Below are positions 1 to 7,582 of a stretch of 64,000 bases of DNA, piece after piece. The notes beneath the pieces are model-generated. The model was not told the DNA's origin. It ran no database searches and saw only the letters and a list, made by a program, of their open reading frames with translations. Source of the stretch: Exiguobacterium sp018617385 (GTDB lineage Bacteria > Bacillota > Bacilli > Exiguobacteriales > Exiguobacteriaceae); NCBI RefSeq assembly GCF_018617385.1, contig NZ_JACSKA010000001.1, forward strand, positions 1,054,001 to 1,118,000. The letters are read 5' to 3'. The position numbers were made by a program, and so were the translations under genes. Numbering within the stretch: the stretch's first letter is position 1; every line of letters starts with the position of its first letter.

Positions 1-123
1 GAACGTGATGGCGTACCAACGCACGTTGCGGCCGATAAGATGGCGGAAGAGCGGATTCACATGATGTCGCGTTCACGCAGTCAGTTCCTTAAAGTTGAAA
101 AAAGCATCCTAGGGAGACGCTAA
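1..123 (+). CDS. bcd: Leucine dehydrogenase, C-terminal fragment
   Basis: The window opens inside a gene. The first 40 codons read in frame to a TAA stop. The visible tail contains THVAADKMAEERI and ends SILGRR, which matches the remembered end of Bacillus leucine dehydrogenase (AADRMAEERI ... ISRR). The enzyme deaminates leucine, valine and isoleucine to branched 2-oxo acids with NAD+, feeding the dehydrogenase complex encoded just downstream. The next gene, buk, starts one base after the stop, as expected for the bcd-buk-lpdV-bkd operon. Only the tail is visible, so catalytic residues cannot be checked. Confidence 0.82.
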   Translation, partial: ERDGVPTHVAADKMAEERIHMMSRSRSQFLKVEKSILGRR

Positions 124-124
124 G

Positions 125-1216
125 ATGACAAAACGGCTAATTCTTGCAATCAACCCAGGGTCGACCTCGACGAAAGTTGGATTGTTTGATGGGAAGGAGG
201 AAGTGATGACACGCACGGTCCGACATGCGATCGATGTGACCGGTCTCACACTTCCAGAGCAGTTGCCTCATCGTGAGCAAGAAGTACGCGCCTTGTTAGA
301 AGAGACGGGCATCGCGGTCAATGATTTGACCGCGATCGTCGGTCGTGGTGGCTTGCTTGCACCGATGACGTCAGGAACGTATACAGTCAACGATCTCATG
401 CGTGAAGATTTGACGAGCGGACGTTTCGGGATGCATGCATCGAATCTCGGTGGTCTGATCGCTTCGAAAATCGGTGGGGCTGAAGGGATTCCTAGTTTCA
501 TAGTGGATCCGGTCGTCGTCGATGAGATGGACGAGTTGGCCCGTAAGACCGGCATGCCAGAAATCAATCGTCGGAGCATTTTCCATGCCCTCAATCAAAA
601 GGCTGTCGCGAAACGATTCGCGGCTGAAAATGGAAGCGATTACAATGAGCTGAATCTTATCGTTGCGCATCTTGGTGGGGGAATCACAGTCGGTGCCCAT
701 GCGACAGGTCGAGTCATCGACGTGAATAATGGTCTCGACGGAGATGGACCGCTCGCGCCGGAGCGGGCAGGCTCGATTCCTGTTGGACAGGTAGTAGAAC
801 TATGTTATAGTACCAGGTATAAAGAATCGGAAATGAAAAAGAAAATTGTCGGTCAGGGCGGCCTATTTGCTCATCTCGGTACGTTCGATGCCATTGAGAT
901 CGAGCAGCGGGTCGAATCAGGTGATGATGAGGCGAGACTGTTGTATGAGACGATGGCTTATCGTGTCGCTCAAGAGATTTCAAAACACGGCGCGACATTA
1001 TGCGGTCGTGTGGATGCCATCTTACTGACGGGCGGGATCGCATATTCCGAGTGGCTGACTGAAAAAATCAAGGAGCGTGTCACTTATCTCGCGCCGGTAC
1101 ACGTATATCCGGGTGAAGATGAGCTTAAAGCGTTGGCTGAAGGTGCACTTCGCGTCATCGAGAAGGAAGAGACCGCACGAGTTTATGAGGGGGATACACA
1201 TGGCACGAGAATTTGA
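125..1216 (+). CDS. buk: Butyrate / branched-chain acid kinase
   Basis: A 363-residue acetokinase-family kinase that interconverts short or branched acyl-phosphates and acids with ATP/ADP. The N-terminal phosphate loop INPGSTSTK (about residues 9-17), the central AHLGGGITVGAH motif (about 181-192) and RAGSIPVGQ (about 213-221) are typical, and the length matches butyrate kinases (about 355-365). It lies between bcd and lpdV, in the branched-chain keto acid operon, where it would generate ATP from isobutyryl-, isovaleryl- or 2-methylbutyryl-phosphate. The phosphotransbutyrylase gene is presumably upstream of the window. Its 3' end overlaps the lpdV start by 17 bases. Confidence 0.92.
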   Translation: MTKRLILAINPGSTSTKVGLFDGKEEVMTRTVRHAIDVTGLTLPEQLPHREQEVRALLEETGIAVNDLTAIVGRGGLLAPMTSGTYTVNDLMREDLTSGRFGMHASNLGGLIASKIGGAEGIPSFIVDPVVVDEMDELARKTGMPEINRRSIFHALNQKAVAKRFAAENGSDYNELNLIVAHLGGGITVGAHATGRVIDVNNGLDGDGPLAPERAGSIPVGQVVELCYSTRYKESEMKKKIVGQGGLFAHLGTFDAIEIEQRVESGDDEARLLYETMAYRVAQEISKHGATLCGRVDAILLTGGIAYSEWLTEKIKERVTYLAPVHVYPGEDELKALAEGALRVIEKEETARVYEGDTHGTRI

Positions 1217-2609
1217 TGTTGTCGTCATCGGTGGAGGACCAGGAGGATATGTGGCTGCAATCAAGGCGGCCCAGGCAGGAAAATCTGTCGCAATCGTTGA
1301 GGCGAGAAAGTTAGGCGGCACCTGCTTACATAGAGGATGCATCCCAACGAAGGCACTTTTAAAAGCTGCCCATGTCTATCAAACGGCGAAGCAAAGTGCG
1401 ACGTATGGCGTGGAAACGGGAGATGTGACGTTCAATATGGAACGGGCTCAAACGTATAAACGTGATCTTGTGGCTGGTCTTGAAAAAGGAATCGAGCATT
1501 TGATGAAACAAGGGAAAATTGAAGTCTTTCGCGGAAAGGCCTCGATCCTTGGACCAAGCATCTTCTCACCTCAACCAGGGACTGTATCCGTTGAAGATGA
1601 AAGCGGTGAATCAGAACTGATCTTGCCGAATCAATTGATTATCGCGACAGGGTCGATTCCTCGTGAACTTCCTGGATTGCCGTTCGATCACATGCGGATT
1701 TTGAATTCGGACGACCTCCTCAATTTTGAAACGCTTCCTGAATCGATTGCGATTGTCGGTGGCGGGGTCATCGGAGTTGAATGGGCGTCCATGCTCGTCG
1801 ATTTAGATGTGAACGTGACATTGATCGAAGTAGGCGATCGATTACTCCCACTCGAGGACAAAGCAGTATCCCGTGAAGTGGAGCGTCTATTGAAGAAGCG
1901 TGGCGTCCGTGTGAAGAAGAGCGTGACGGTCGACGCTGAACGAACATTGATTCACGAAAATGCAGTGGAGCTTGCTGTCGGGGAAGAGATGTTACAAGTA
2001 GACTGTGTCCTCGTCTCGGTTGGCCGAGTTGCCAACACGGAAGACTTAGGACTTCAAAACACTTCTATCGTCGTAGAGAACGGGATCATTCAAGTCGATA
2101 GCCAGTATCGGACGAAAGAACGTCATATCTTCGCAATCGGAGACTGCATCGGGAAGTTACAACTCGCCCACGTCGCGTCGGCAGAAGGTGTGAAAGCAGT
2201 CGAGACGATTCTTGGTCTTGAGCCGACACCGCTCGATTATGCGCTCATCCCACGCTGTGTATACAGTGTCCCTGAAGTCGCTTCGGTCGGCTTGACAGAA
2301 GAGGCGGCAAAAGACGCCGGACATGATGTGAAGACGGGGACGTATCGATTCAACGGACTCGGGAAAGCGCGGATTGAAGGACAAGCCGACGGATTCGTCA
2401 AACTCGTTTCGGACAAAGAAACAGATGATCTTCTCGGTGTTCATATCGTCGGACCGAAAGCGACCGAACTCATCACAGAAGGTGGACTCGCGCTCGTCTT
2501 GAACGCGACGGCTTGGGAGATGGGACAACTTGTGCACCCGCATCCTGCACTGAGCGAAGCCTTCCAAGAAGCGGCTCTTGCCGTCGATGGATTACCGATT
2601 CACGCCTAA
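1200..2609 (+). CDS. lpdV: Dihydrolipoyl dehydrogenase (E3) of branched-chain keto acid dehydrogenase
   Basis: A 469-residue flavoprotein disulfide reductase that reoxidises the dihydrolipoyl arms of the E2 subunit, passing electrons to NAD+. The FAD loop GGGPGGYVAA (11-20) is followed by the redox disulfide in GTCLHRGCIP (Cys42 and Cys47), the NAD loop IVGGGVIGVEW, the second FAD motif IFAIGDC and the C-terminal HPHP dyad. The ATG at 1200 was chosen because GAGGGGG lies seven bases upstream. A longer frame open from 1077 is out-of-frame read-through of buk. Position between buk and the E1 genes identifies it as the complex-specific E3. Confidence 0.93.
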   Translation: MAREFDVVVIGGGPGGYVAAIKAAQAGKSVAIVEARKLGGTCLHRGCIPTKALLKAAHVYQTAKQSATYGVETGDVTFNMERAQTYKRDLVAGLEKGIEHLMKQGKIEVFRGKASILGPSIFSPQPGTVSVEDESGESELILPNQLIIATGSIPRELPGLPFDHMRILNSDDLLNFETLPESIAIVGGGVIGVEWASMLVDLDVNVTLIEVGDRLLPLEDKAVSREVERLLKKRGVRVKKSVTVDAERTLIHENAVELAVGEEMLQVDCVLVSVGRVANTEDLGLQNTSIVVENGIIQVDSQYRTKERHIFAIGDCIGKLQLAHVASAEGVKAVETILGLEPTPLDYALIPRCVYSVPEVASVGLTEEAAKDAGHDVKTGTYRFNGLGKARIEGQADGFVKLVSDKETDDLLGVHIVGPKATELITEGGLALVLNATAWEMGQLVHPHPALSEAFQEAALAVDGLPIHA

Positions 2610-2621
2610 GGAGGAACAAGG

Positions 2622-3629
2622 ATGGAACAGATGACTGTAAACTCATATGAAGAGCTTGGTTTAACGAAGCAAGATTTATTGGCGATGTACGAAACGATGG
2701 TACGTGCCCGCAAAATCGATGAACGGATGTGGAAGTTGAACCGCGCCGGGAAAATCCCATTCGTCGTCTCATGTCAAGGACAAGAAGCGGCGCAAGTCGG
2801 TGCGGCGTTCGCACTCGAAAAAGGAATCGACTACGTCTTGCCTTACTATCGTGATGTGGCGGTCGTCCTTCACTTCGGTCAAACATCAAGAGACTTGATG
2901 TTATCGGCATTCGCGAAAGCGGAAGACCCGAACTCAGGTGGTCGTCAGATGCCTGGTCACTTCGGATCGAAAGCACATCGCATCGTAACGGGTTCATCTC
3001 CGGTCACGACACAAGTCCCTCATGCAGTCGGAATCGCACTTGCGGCGAAGATGAAAAAAGAAGAACTCGTCACGTTCGTTTCGTTCGGAGAAGGGTCTTC
3101 GAACCAAGGAGACTTCCATGAAGGCGCAAACTTTGCAGGTGTCCACAAGTTGCCGGTCATCTTGTTCTGTGAGAACAACAAGTATGCGATCTCGGTTCCG
3201 CTTACGAAACAGTTGGCATGTGAGCGTGTATCAGACCGTGCAAAAGGTTACGGCATGCCAGGCGTGACAGTCGACGGGACAGACCCGATCGCCGTCTATG
3301 CGGTCGTGAAGGAAGCGCGTGAACGTGCACTTCGCGGAGAAGGACCGACATTAATCGAAGCAGAAGTTGAACGTCTCGTGCCACACTCATCGGATGACGA
3401 TGACAAAGCATACCGTTCAGCTGAAGAATTGGCTGGGTTAAAAGAGCGGGATGGTATTCAATTGTTCCGTCAACGACTTGTGAACGACGGAATCGCGACG
3501 GCGGAGACACTTGCTGAAATCGATGCACAAATCGATGCTGAAGTGAATGAAGCGACGACATATGCGGACAAAGCACCGTATGCATCGCCTGAATCTGCAC
3601 TAGATTACGTCTATGAGGAGGAAAAATGA
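2622..3629 (+). CDS. bkdAA: Branched-chain 2-oxo acid dehydrogenase E1 alpha
   Basis: A 335-residue E1 alpha subunit that binds thiamine diphosphate and decarboxylates the 2-oxo acids of leucine, isoleucine and valine. The TPP/Mg motif appears as GEGSSNQGDFHEG followed by ENNKYAIS, and GHFGSKAHR and YYRDVAVVL are typical of the family. The length is normal. A strong AAGGAGGAAC site lies upstream of the ATG. It overlaps bkdAB by four bases, so translation of the two E1 subunits is probably coupled. Products serve as primers for iso and anteiso fatty acids in Bacillales. Confidence 0.93.
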   Translation: MEQMTVNSYEELGLTKQDLLAMYETMVRARKIDERMWKLNRAGKIPFVVSCQGQEAAQVGAAFALEKGIDYVLPYYRDVAVVLHFGQTSRDLMLSAFAKAEDPNSGGRQMPGHFGSKAHRIVTGSSPVTTQVPHAVGIALAAKMKKEELVTFVSFGEGSSNQGDFHEGANFAGVHKLPVILFCENNKYAISVPLTKQLACERVSDRAKGYGMPGVTVDGTDPIAVYAVVKEARERALRGEGPTLIEAEVERLVPHSSDDDDKAYRSAEELAGLKERDGIQLFRQRLVNDGIATAETLAEIDAQIDAEVNEATTYADKAPYASPESALDYVYEEEK

Positions 3630-4606
3630 TGAAAACGTTTATCGAAGCGATCAATGAAGCGATTCATGAGGAAATGGAGCGCGACGAAAACGTCTTCGTC
3701 GTCGGGGAAGACGTCGGCGTTCGTGGTGGTGTATTCCGAGCCACTCAAGGATTGATTGAAAAGTATGGAGAGGATCGTGTCATCGACGCACCGCTCGCTG
3801 AGAGTGCGATTGCCGGAGTCGGGGTCGGAGCTGCCATGTACGGCATGCGACCGATCGCAGAAATGCAATTCGCAGACTTTATCATGCCAGCAGTGAACCA
3901 AATCGTTTCTGAAGCGGCAAAAATTCGGTACCGTTCAAACAACGATTGGACATGTCCGATGGTCATCCGAGCTCCTTTCGGTGGCGGTATTCACGGGGCA
4001 CTCTATCACTCGCAATCGGTCGAGGCGATGTTCAGTTCGACGCCAGGTCTAAAAGTCGTCATTCCATCTGACCCAGTCGATGCGAAGGGGTTGTTGAAAG
4101 CAGCAATCCGTTCGAACGACCCTGTTCTTTTCTTTGAACATAAGCGTGCCTATCGTCTTTTGAAGGCAGACTTGCCGACGGACGAATACACGGTTGAAAT
4201 CGGTAAGGCTGCGATTAAACGGGAAGGTGACGATATCACGATCATCACGTACGGTCTTTGCGTGCATATGGCACAAGAAGCAGCGAAAACGCTCGAAGAA
4301 GAAGGGATCAGCACCCACATCCTCGATCTTCGTACCGTCTACCCGCTCGACCAAGAAGCGATCATCGAATCGGTCAAGAAAACGGGTAAAGTGCTACTCG
4401 TGACAGAGGACAACAAAGAAGGAAGCATCATCGGAGAAGTGGCGGCGATTATCGCGGAGAAGGCGCTCTTCGAACTCGATGCGCCGATTGAACGCTTAGC
4501 AGGTCCTGATGTGCCGGCTATGCCGTATGCACCACCGATGGAAAAATTCTTTATCGTATCCCCAGAAAAAATTGCCGAGCGGGCGCGTCAGCTCGCGGCG
4601 TTTTAA
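3626..4606 (+). CDS. bkdAB: Branched-chain 2-oxo acid dehydrogenase E1 beta
   Basis: A 326-residue transketolase-like E1 beta subunit that pairs with BkdAA to form the alpha2beta2 decarboxylase. The start region VFVVGEDVGVRGGVF and the FADFIMPAVNQIVSEAAK segment are characteristic, as is VTEDNKEGSIIGEV in the C-terminal domain. Two in-frame ATG codons, at 3626 and 3629, sit 4 and 7 bases behind GGAGG. The first gives an ATGA overlap with bkdAA; the second is better spaced and may be the one used. A 12-base gap with GGAGG leads to bkdB. Confidence 0.93.
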   Translation: MMKTFIEAINEAIHEEMERDENVFVVGEDVGVRGGVFRATQGLIEKYGEDRVIDAPLAESAIAGVGVGAAMYGMRPIAEMQFADFIMPAVNQIVSEAAKIRYRSNNDWTCPMVIRAPFGGGIHGALYHSQSVEAMFSSTPGLKVVIPSDPVDAKGLLKAAIRSNDPVLFFEHKRAYRLLKADLPTDEYTVEIGKAAIKREGDDITIITYGLCVHMAQEAAKTLEEEGISTHILDLRTVYPLDQEAIIESVKKTGKVLLVTEDNKEGSIIGEVAAIIAEKALFELDAPIERLAGPDVPAMPYAPPMEKFFIVSPEKIAERARQLAAF

Positions 4607-4618
4607 GGAGGCATCTCC

Positions 4619-5938
4619 ATGGAACAAACGATTACCATGCCCCAACTTGGGGAGAGTGTGACAGAAGGCACGATCACGACCTATCTCGTCAAACCGGGCG
4701 ACCGTGTGGAAGAGTATGAACCACTCGCGGAAGTCATGACGGATAAAGTGACGGCCGAGATTCCGGCGACTAGTGCGGGAGTCGTCAAAGAGTTTCTCAT
4801 TCCAGAAGGGGAGACTGTCAGCGTTGGGACACCGGTATTGACGATGGAAGTTGAAACTGCGGAGGAAGCTGTAGTTGAGACGAAGACCGAACCGATTGCA
4901 GAAACGACACCTGCAGAACCCGTCTCTAAGCAAGCGGTCGCCACTACTCCAAAAAAACAAAGTGGAAACGGTCGATACTCACCTGCTGTCATCCGACTCG
5001 CCAACGAGAATGATATCGATTTGAATGAACTGAGCGGAAGCGGTCTAGGCGGTCGGATCACGCGGAAAGATATTCTTCGTTACTTATCAGAAGGACGTCC
5101 GGCATCGACTCCTGAGAAAGCGACACAAGCACCTGTCCAAGAGACGATGGTACAAACAAAGATGGACGTTCCGACTGAAGCGCCACGTCCTGTCGTTGAA
5201 CCGTCACAACCGGTCGCATCATCATCGACGTCATCTGGACGTTATGAATCGATTCCGACAGCCGGGGTACGTCAAGCGATTGCGAACAATATGGTCCGCT
5301 CGAAACACGAGGCGCCACACGCATGGCTCATGATTGAAGTGGATGTGACGAACCTGGTTGAAGCCCGTGCGAAATTGAAAGACGAGTTCATGAAACGGGA
5401 AGGTGTCAAATTGACGTTCATGCCGTTCTTCATGAAGGCAGCCATCGAAGCATTGAAGAAGTATCCGATGATGAACTCGGAATGGGCAGGAGATCACATC
5501 AAAGTTCACCAAGACATCCATCTCTCGGTAGCCGTCGCGGCAAACGACGCCCTTTACGTACCGGTCATTCGCCAAGCGGATGAGAAGAACATTAAAGGCC
5601 TCGCCGTGGCCCTTCAAGACGTTGCAACGCGAGCGCGTGAGAACCGTTTGAAGGCAGAAGAGATGCGTGGTGGGACGTTCACCATCAACAACACAGGTGC
5701 ATTTGGTTCGATTCAATCGGCACCGATTCTGAACTACCCACAAGCGGCAATCCTATCAGTCGAGTCAATCGTGAAGCGTCCAGTATGGATGAATGGAATG
5801 TTTGCGGCACGCGATATGGTCAACCTTTGTATGTCGGTCGACCACCGTGTCCTCGACGGTCTCGTCGCAGGTCAGTTCTTGCAAGCAATCAAACAATCGC
5901 TCGAGTCGATTGACCCGAACACATATACCGTATATTGA
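4619..5938 (+). CDS. bkdB: Lipoamide acyltransferase E2 of branched-chain keto acid dehydrogenase
   Basis: A 439-residue E2 core protein that takes the acyl group from E1 and passes it to CoA. It has one lipoyl domain (1-80) with the lipoylated lysine in MTDKVTAE (Lys43), an Ala/Pro/Thr-rich linker, a peripheral subunit-binding domain (about 117-155, SPAVIRLANENDIDL ... GGRITRKDI), a second flexible linker and the catalytic domain ending with SVDHRVLDG, the active-site histidine motif. It is the last gene of the operon and is followed by a strong terminator at 5941-5980. Confidence 0.93.
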   Translation: MEQTITMPQLGESVTEGTITTYLVKPGDRVEEYEPLAEVMTDKVTAEIPATSAGVVKEFLIPEGETVSVGTPVLTMEVETAEEAVVETKTEPIAETTPAEPVSKQAVATTPKKQSGNGRYSPAVIRLANENDIDLNELSGSGLGGRITRKDILRYLSEGRPASTPEKATQAPVQETMVQTKMDVPTEAPRPVVEPSQPVASSSTSSGRYESIPTAGVRQAIANNMVRSKHEAPHAWLMIEVDVTNLVEARAKLKDEFMKREGVKLTFMPFFMKAAIEALKKYPMMNSEWAGDHIKVHQDIHLSVAVAANDALYVPVIRQADEKNIKGLAVALQDVATRARENRLKAEEMRGGTFTINNTGAFGSIQSAPILNYPQAAILSVESIVKRPVWMNGMFAARDMVNLCMSVDHRVLDGLVAGQFLQAIKQSLESIDPNTYTVY

Positions 5939-5940
5939 TT

Positions 5941-5980
5941 AAAAAATGGAGGCGCTCTCGATCGAGTGCCTCCATTTTTT
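5941..5980. terminator. Terminator after the bkd operon
   Basis: The hairpin pairs GGAGGCGCTC with GAGTGCCTCC around a four-base loop, flanked by an A run and a T run. It ends the rightward bkd operon. Because the flanks are symmetrical it can also stop the leftward membrane-protein gene that ends at 5979. Confidence 0.85.
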
Positions 5981-6194
5981 ATGAGTTATAGCCAATGAAT
6001 AGCGTGAAAAAGAAACTGGCGGCTGAGATCAATAGGAGAAGAAACGACAAGGACATGCCCATTGTGACGAGTCCTTTGGAGAGTCGTGGTTTGGATTTGT
6101 ACAGTGCGAACGAAAACATGAGACTGAATAGGCCGAGTGTCGCGAATAGTGTGAGCGGGATTGCTCGGTCTTGGAGTAACTGAAGTAAATCCAA
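5979..6194 (-). CDS. Small two-helix membrane protein, unknown function
   Basis: A 71-residue hydrophobic protein when started at the TTG at 6194, which lies about eight bases behind AAAGGATG. An upstream GTG at 6248 would give 89 residues and overlap the preceding gene. Two membrane helices are visible: IPLTLFATLGLFSLMFSFAL and, after KSKPRLSKG, a second near the C-terminus, SFLLLLISAASFFFTLFIG. It follows the gene at 6211-6591 by 16 bases and is probably cotranscribed with it. I do not recognise the family. The start codon is the least certain part. Confidence 0.6.
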   Translation of the reverse strand: MDLLQLLQDRAIPLTLFATLGLFSLMFSFALYKSKPRLSKGLVTMGMSLSFLLLLISAASFFFTLFIGYNS

Positions 6195-6210
6195 CGTTGA
6201 ATCATCCTTT

Positions 6211-6591
6211 CTAATCAAGGGCCTTATGAAATCGTCGTTGATGGACACGGTACGTCAATCTGCTGACTACGGCGAACAGGAGCAGAAACATCCAGTATAT
6301 GAAGATATAGTTTATTGAAAATGCAGAGACCCCATCATGTCTGACCGAAGAAATCCAAAGCAATAGGAGTGAGGCAGGGAAATGAATCAGTAGTACAAGA
6401 TGGGGCATGAACTTCATGTAGAATAAGGCGTTCGTCGACGGATCGCGCATGAGAGACATGGCAATCAAACCAATCAGCACTTCGAGCCCACCAAGCGTGA
6501 AGAAAGCGAGTGAATCAGAGAGACTAGTCTCTAGAATCGGTAAGGCAAGCGTTGCAAGACCGAAACTCCCGATCATGATTAAAGCAAACAA
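6211..6591 (-). CDS. Four-helix membrane protein, unknown function
   Basis: A 126-residue membrane protein if started at the TTG at 6591, placed eight bases behind a perfect GGAGGTG. The next candidate, an ATG at 6576, is too far from that site. Hydrophobic helices include ALIMIGSFGLATLALPIL, ALFYMKFMPHLVLLIHFPA and YIFIYWMFLLLFAVVSRL, and the tail is basic (RVHQRRFHK). A sigma-A type promoter lies just upstream (6632-6660). No family is recognised. It and the next small gene sit between bkdB and spo0M. Confidence 0.65.
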   Translation of the reverse strand: MFALIMIGSFGLATLALPILETSLSDSLAFFTLGGLEVLIGLIAMSLMRDPSTNALFYMKFMPHLVLLIHFPASLLLLWISSVRHDGVSAFSINYIFIYWMFLLLFAVVSRLTYRVHQRRFHKALD

Positions 6592-6631
6592 GATGTAGTC
6601 ACCTCCAGAAAAGGGTTGATTCCATATGTTG

Positions 6632-6660
6632 ATTGTAAAATAATGGATTATCAAATTCAA
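6632..6660 (-). promoter_or_regulatory. Sigma-A type promoter for the two small membrane protein genes
   Basis: On the minus strand TTGAAT and TACAAT are separated by 17 bases. The predicted start is about 35 bases before the TTG start codon at 6591, and a GGAGGTG site lies between. Confidence 0.6.
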
Positions 6661-6667
6661 TACCTCA

Positions 6668-6698
6668 GAAAAACACGCCATTCATCGAAATGGCGTGT
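6668..6698 (-). terminator. Terminator of spo0M
   Basis: Ten-base arms ACACGCCATT and AATGGCGTGT with a short loop are followed on the minus strand by a T run. It lies just downstream of the spo0M stop at 6710. Confidence 0.8.
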
Positions 6699-6709
6699 CA
6701 GTGAGTTCC

Positions 6710-7483
6710 TCAAATCGATTGTTCAATCATCGATTCGATGTCGCGACGGACTTCGGCTACTGATAAACGTGCGACGTCATATCGCACACGGTGCGTTGAT
6801 TCGTCTGAACCCGTCAAATCGGCGAAAAGGCTTCCGAGGTCGTGGACACTGCGGTCGACTTGAATGAGAAGTTCAATCGAACCCTCTTCTTGTAAGATGA
6901 CGACCTCTACTTCGTCCAATTGGCGACCGAATCGCGAACCGTTCGCTGAATACTCGAGTTCTTGGGCAATCGGAAGACGTCCCGAACGATGACGTGCCGG
7001 GAGCATTTCCGTGTCGGCTTTCTTCAAACGGAATCCGAGCTCGTCCATCGCATCTAAAATGACTTGTTGAGCCGCATTCGGTTGTACGGTGATCGCATCC
7101 TCATCTTTCGGATCGACGGCTTGGGCGATGTCGAGTCCCGTCTCAATCCATGATTTCGATTGGCTCACAGAGAGTGGCGTATTGAACGGGACGTTGACTG
7201 TGAACGGGATCTCTTTCACTTCTCCAGGACCAATCATAAACGGTGCCTCATTCAATAAAATTTTTTCGATCGTGAACGTCGAGTATGTCGATTTATCGTT
7301 CACCTCATGTTTATACAACGTGTTGAAGAAGAGATAGATGCTATCGACGGATTGCTCGACCGAACCACCTTCGATATGGACGACTCCAGTGAGTTCTCCA
7401 CCCGGTGTACAGTGGCTTTCATTCAAGCGTGTGTCGACTTTTGCGGCACCGATTCCGATTGATGATAAAATCTTTTTAAACAT
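6710..7483 (-). CDS. spo0M: Spo0M-like arrestin-fold protein
   Basis: A 257-residue protein that matches Spo0M from its first residues (MFKKILSSIGIGAAKVDTRL) through the arrestin-like beta-sandwich region (PGGELTGVVHIEGG; PFMIGPGEVKEIPF; SWIETGLDIAQAVDPKDED). The family is named for an effect on sporulation in Bacillus, but it is common in non-spore formers and is linked to cell-envelope stress and cytoskeleton. The ATG follows GGAGGATACAC. A sigma-W type promoter stands about 45 bases upstream, as known for B. subtilis spo0M. Its presence where sporulation genes are missing suggests an envelope role here. Confidence 0.85.
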   Translation of the reverse strand: MFKKILSSIGIGAAKVDTRLNESHCTPGGELTGVVHIEGGSVEQSVDSIYLFFNTLYKHEVNDKSTYSTFTIEKILLNEAPFMIGPGEVKEIPFTVNVPFNTPLSVSQSKSWIETGLDIAQAVDPKDEDAITVQPNAAQQVILDAMDELGFRLKKADTEMLPARHRSGRLPIAQELEYSANGSRFGRQLDEVEVVILQEEGSIELLIQVDRSVHDLGSLFADLTGSDESTHRVRYDVARLSVAEVRRDIESMIEQSI

Positions 7484-7529
7484 ATGTGTATCCTCCTTTG
7501 ACGTAACGTCGTCTTCGTGTAATAGTATG

Positions 7530-7556
7530 TACGGATAGGTGAAACGATATGTTTCA
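7530..7556 (-). promoter_or_regulatory. Sigma-W (ECF) type promoter of spo0M
   Basis: On the minus strand TGAAAC is followed after 17 bases by CGTA, the consensus of ECF sigma-W promoters. The expected start lies about 40 bases before the spo0M ATG. The -35 element is one arm of a palindrome, TGAAAC-N5-GTTTCA, at 7540-7556. Confidence 0.65.
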
Positions 7557-7582
7557 AAATTTCTAAAAAAGGATTGAATCCA

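Noticed and set aside
1077..1199. Upstream extension of lpdV
   Set aside because: Lies within buk in another frame; the ATG at 1200 has the ribosome site and the family N-terminus.
2473..2997. Long frame opposite lpdV/bkdAA (174 codons)
   Set aside because: Antisense to strongly conserved genes, no ribosome site, arginine and serine rich as typical of shadow frames.
5231..5743. Long frame opposite bkdB (170 codons)
   Set aside because: Antisense shadow of the E2 catalytic domain, with no ribosome site or recognisable protein.
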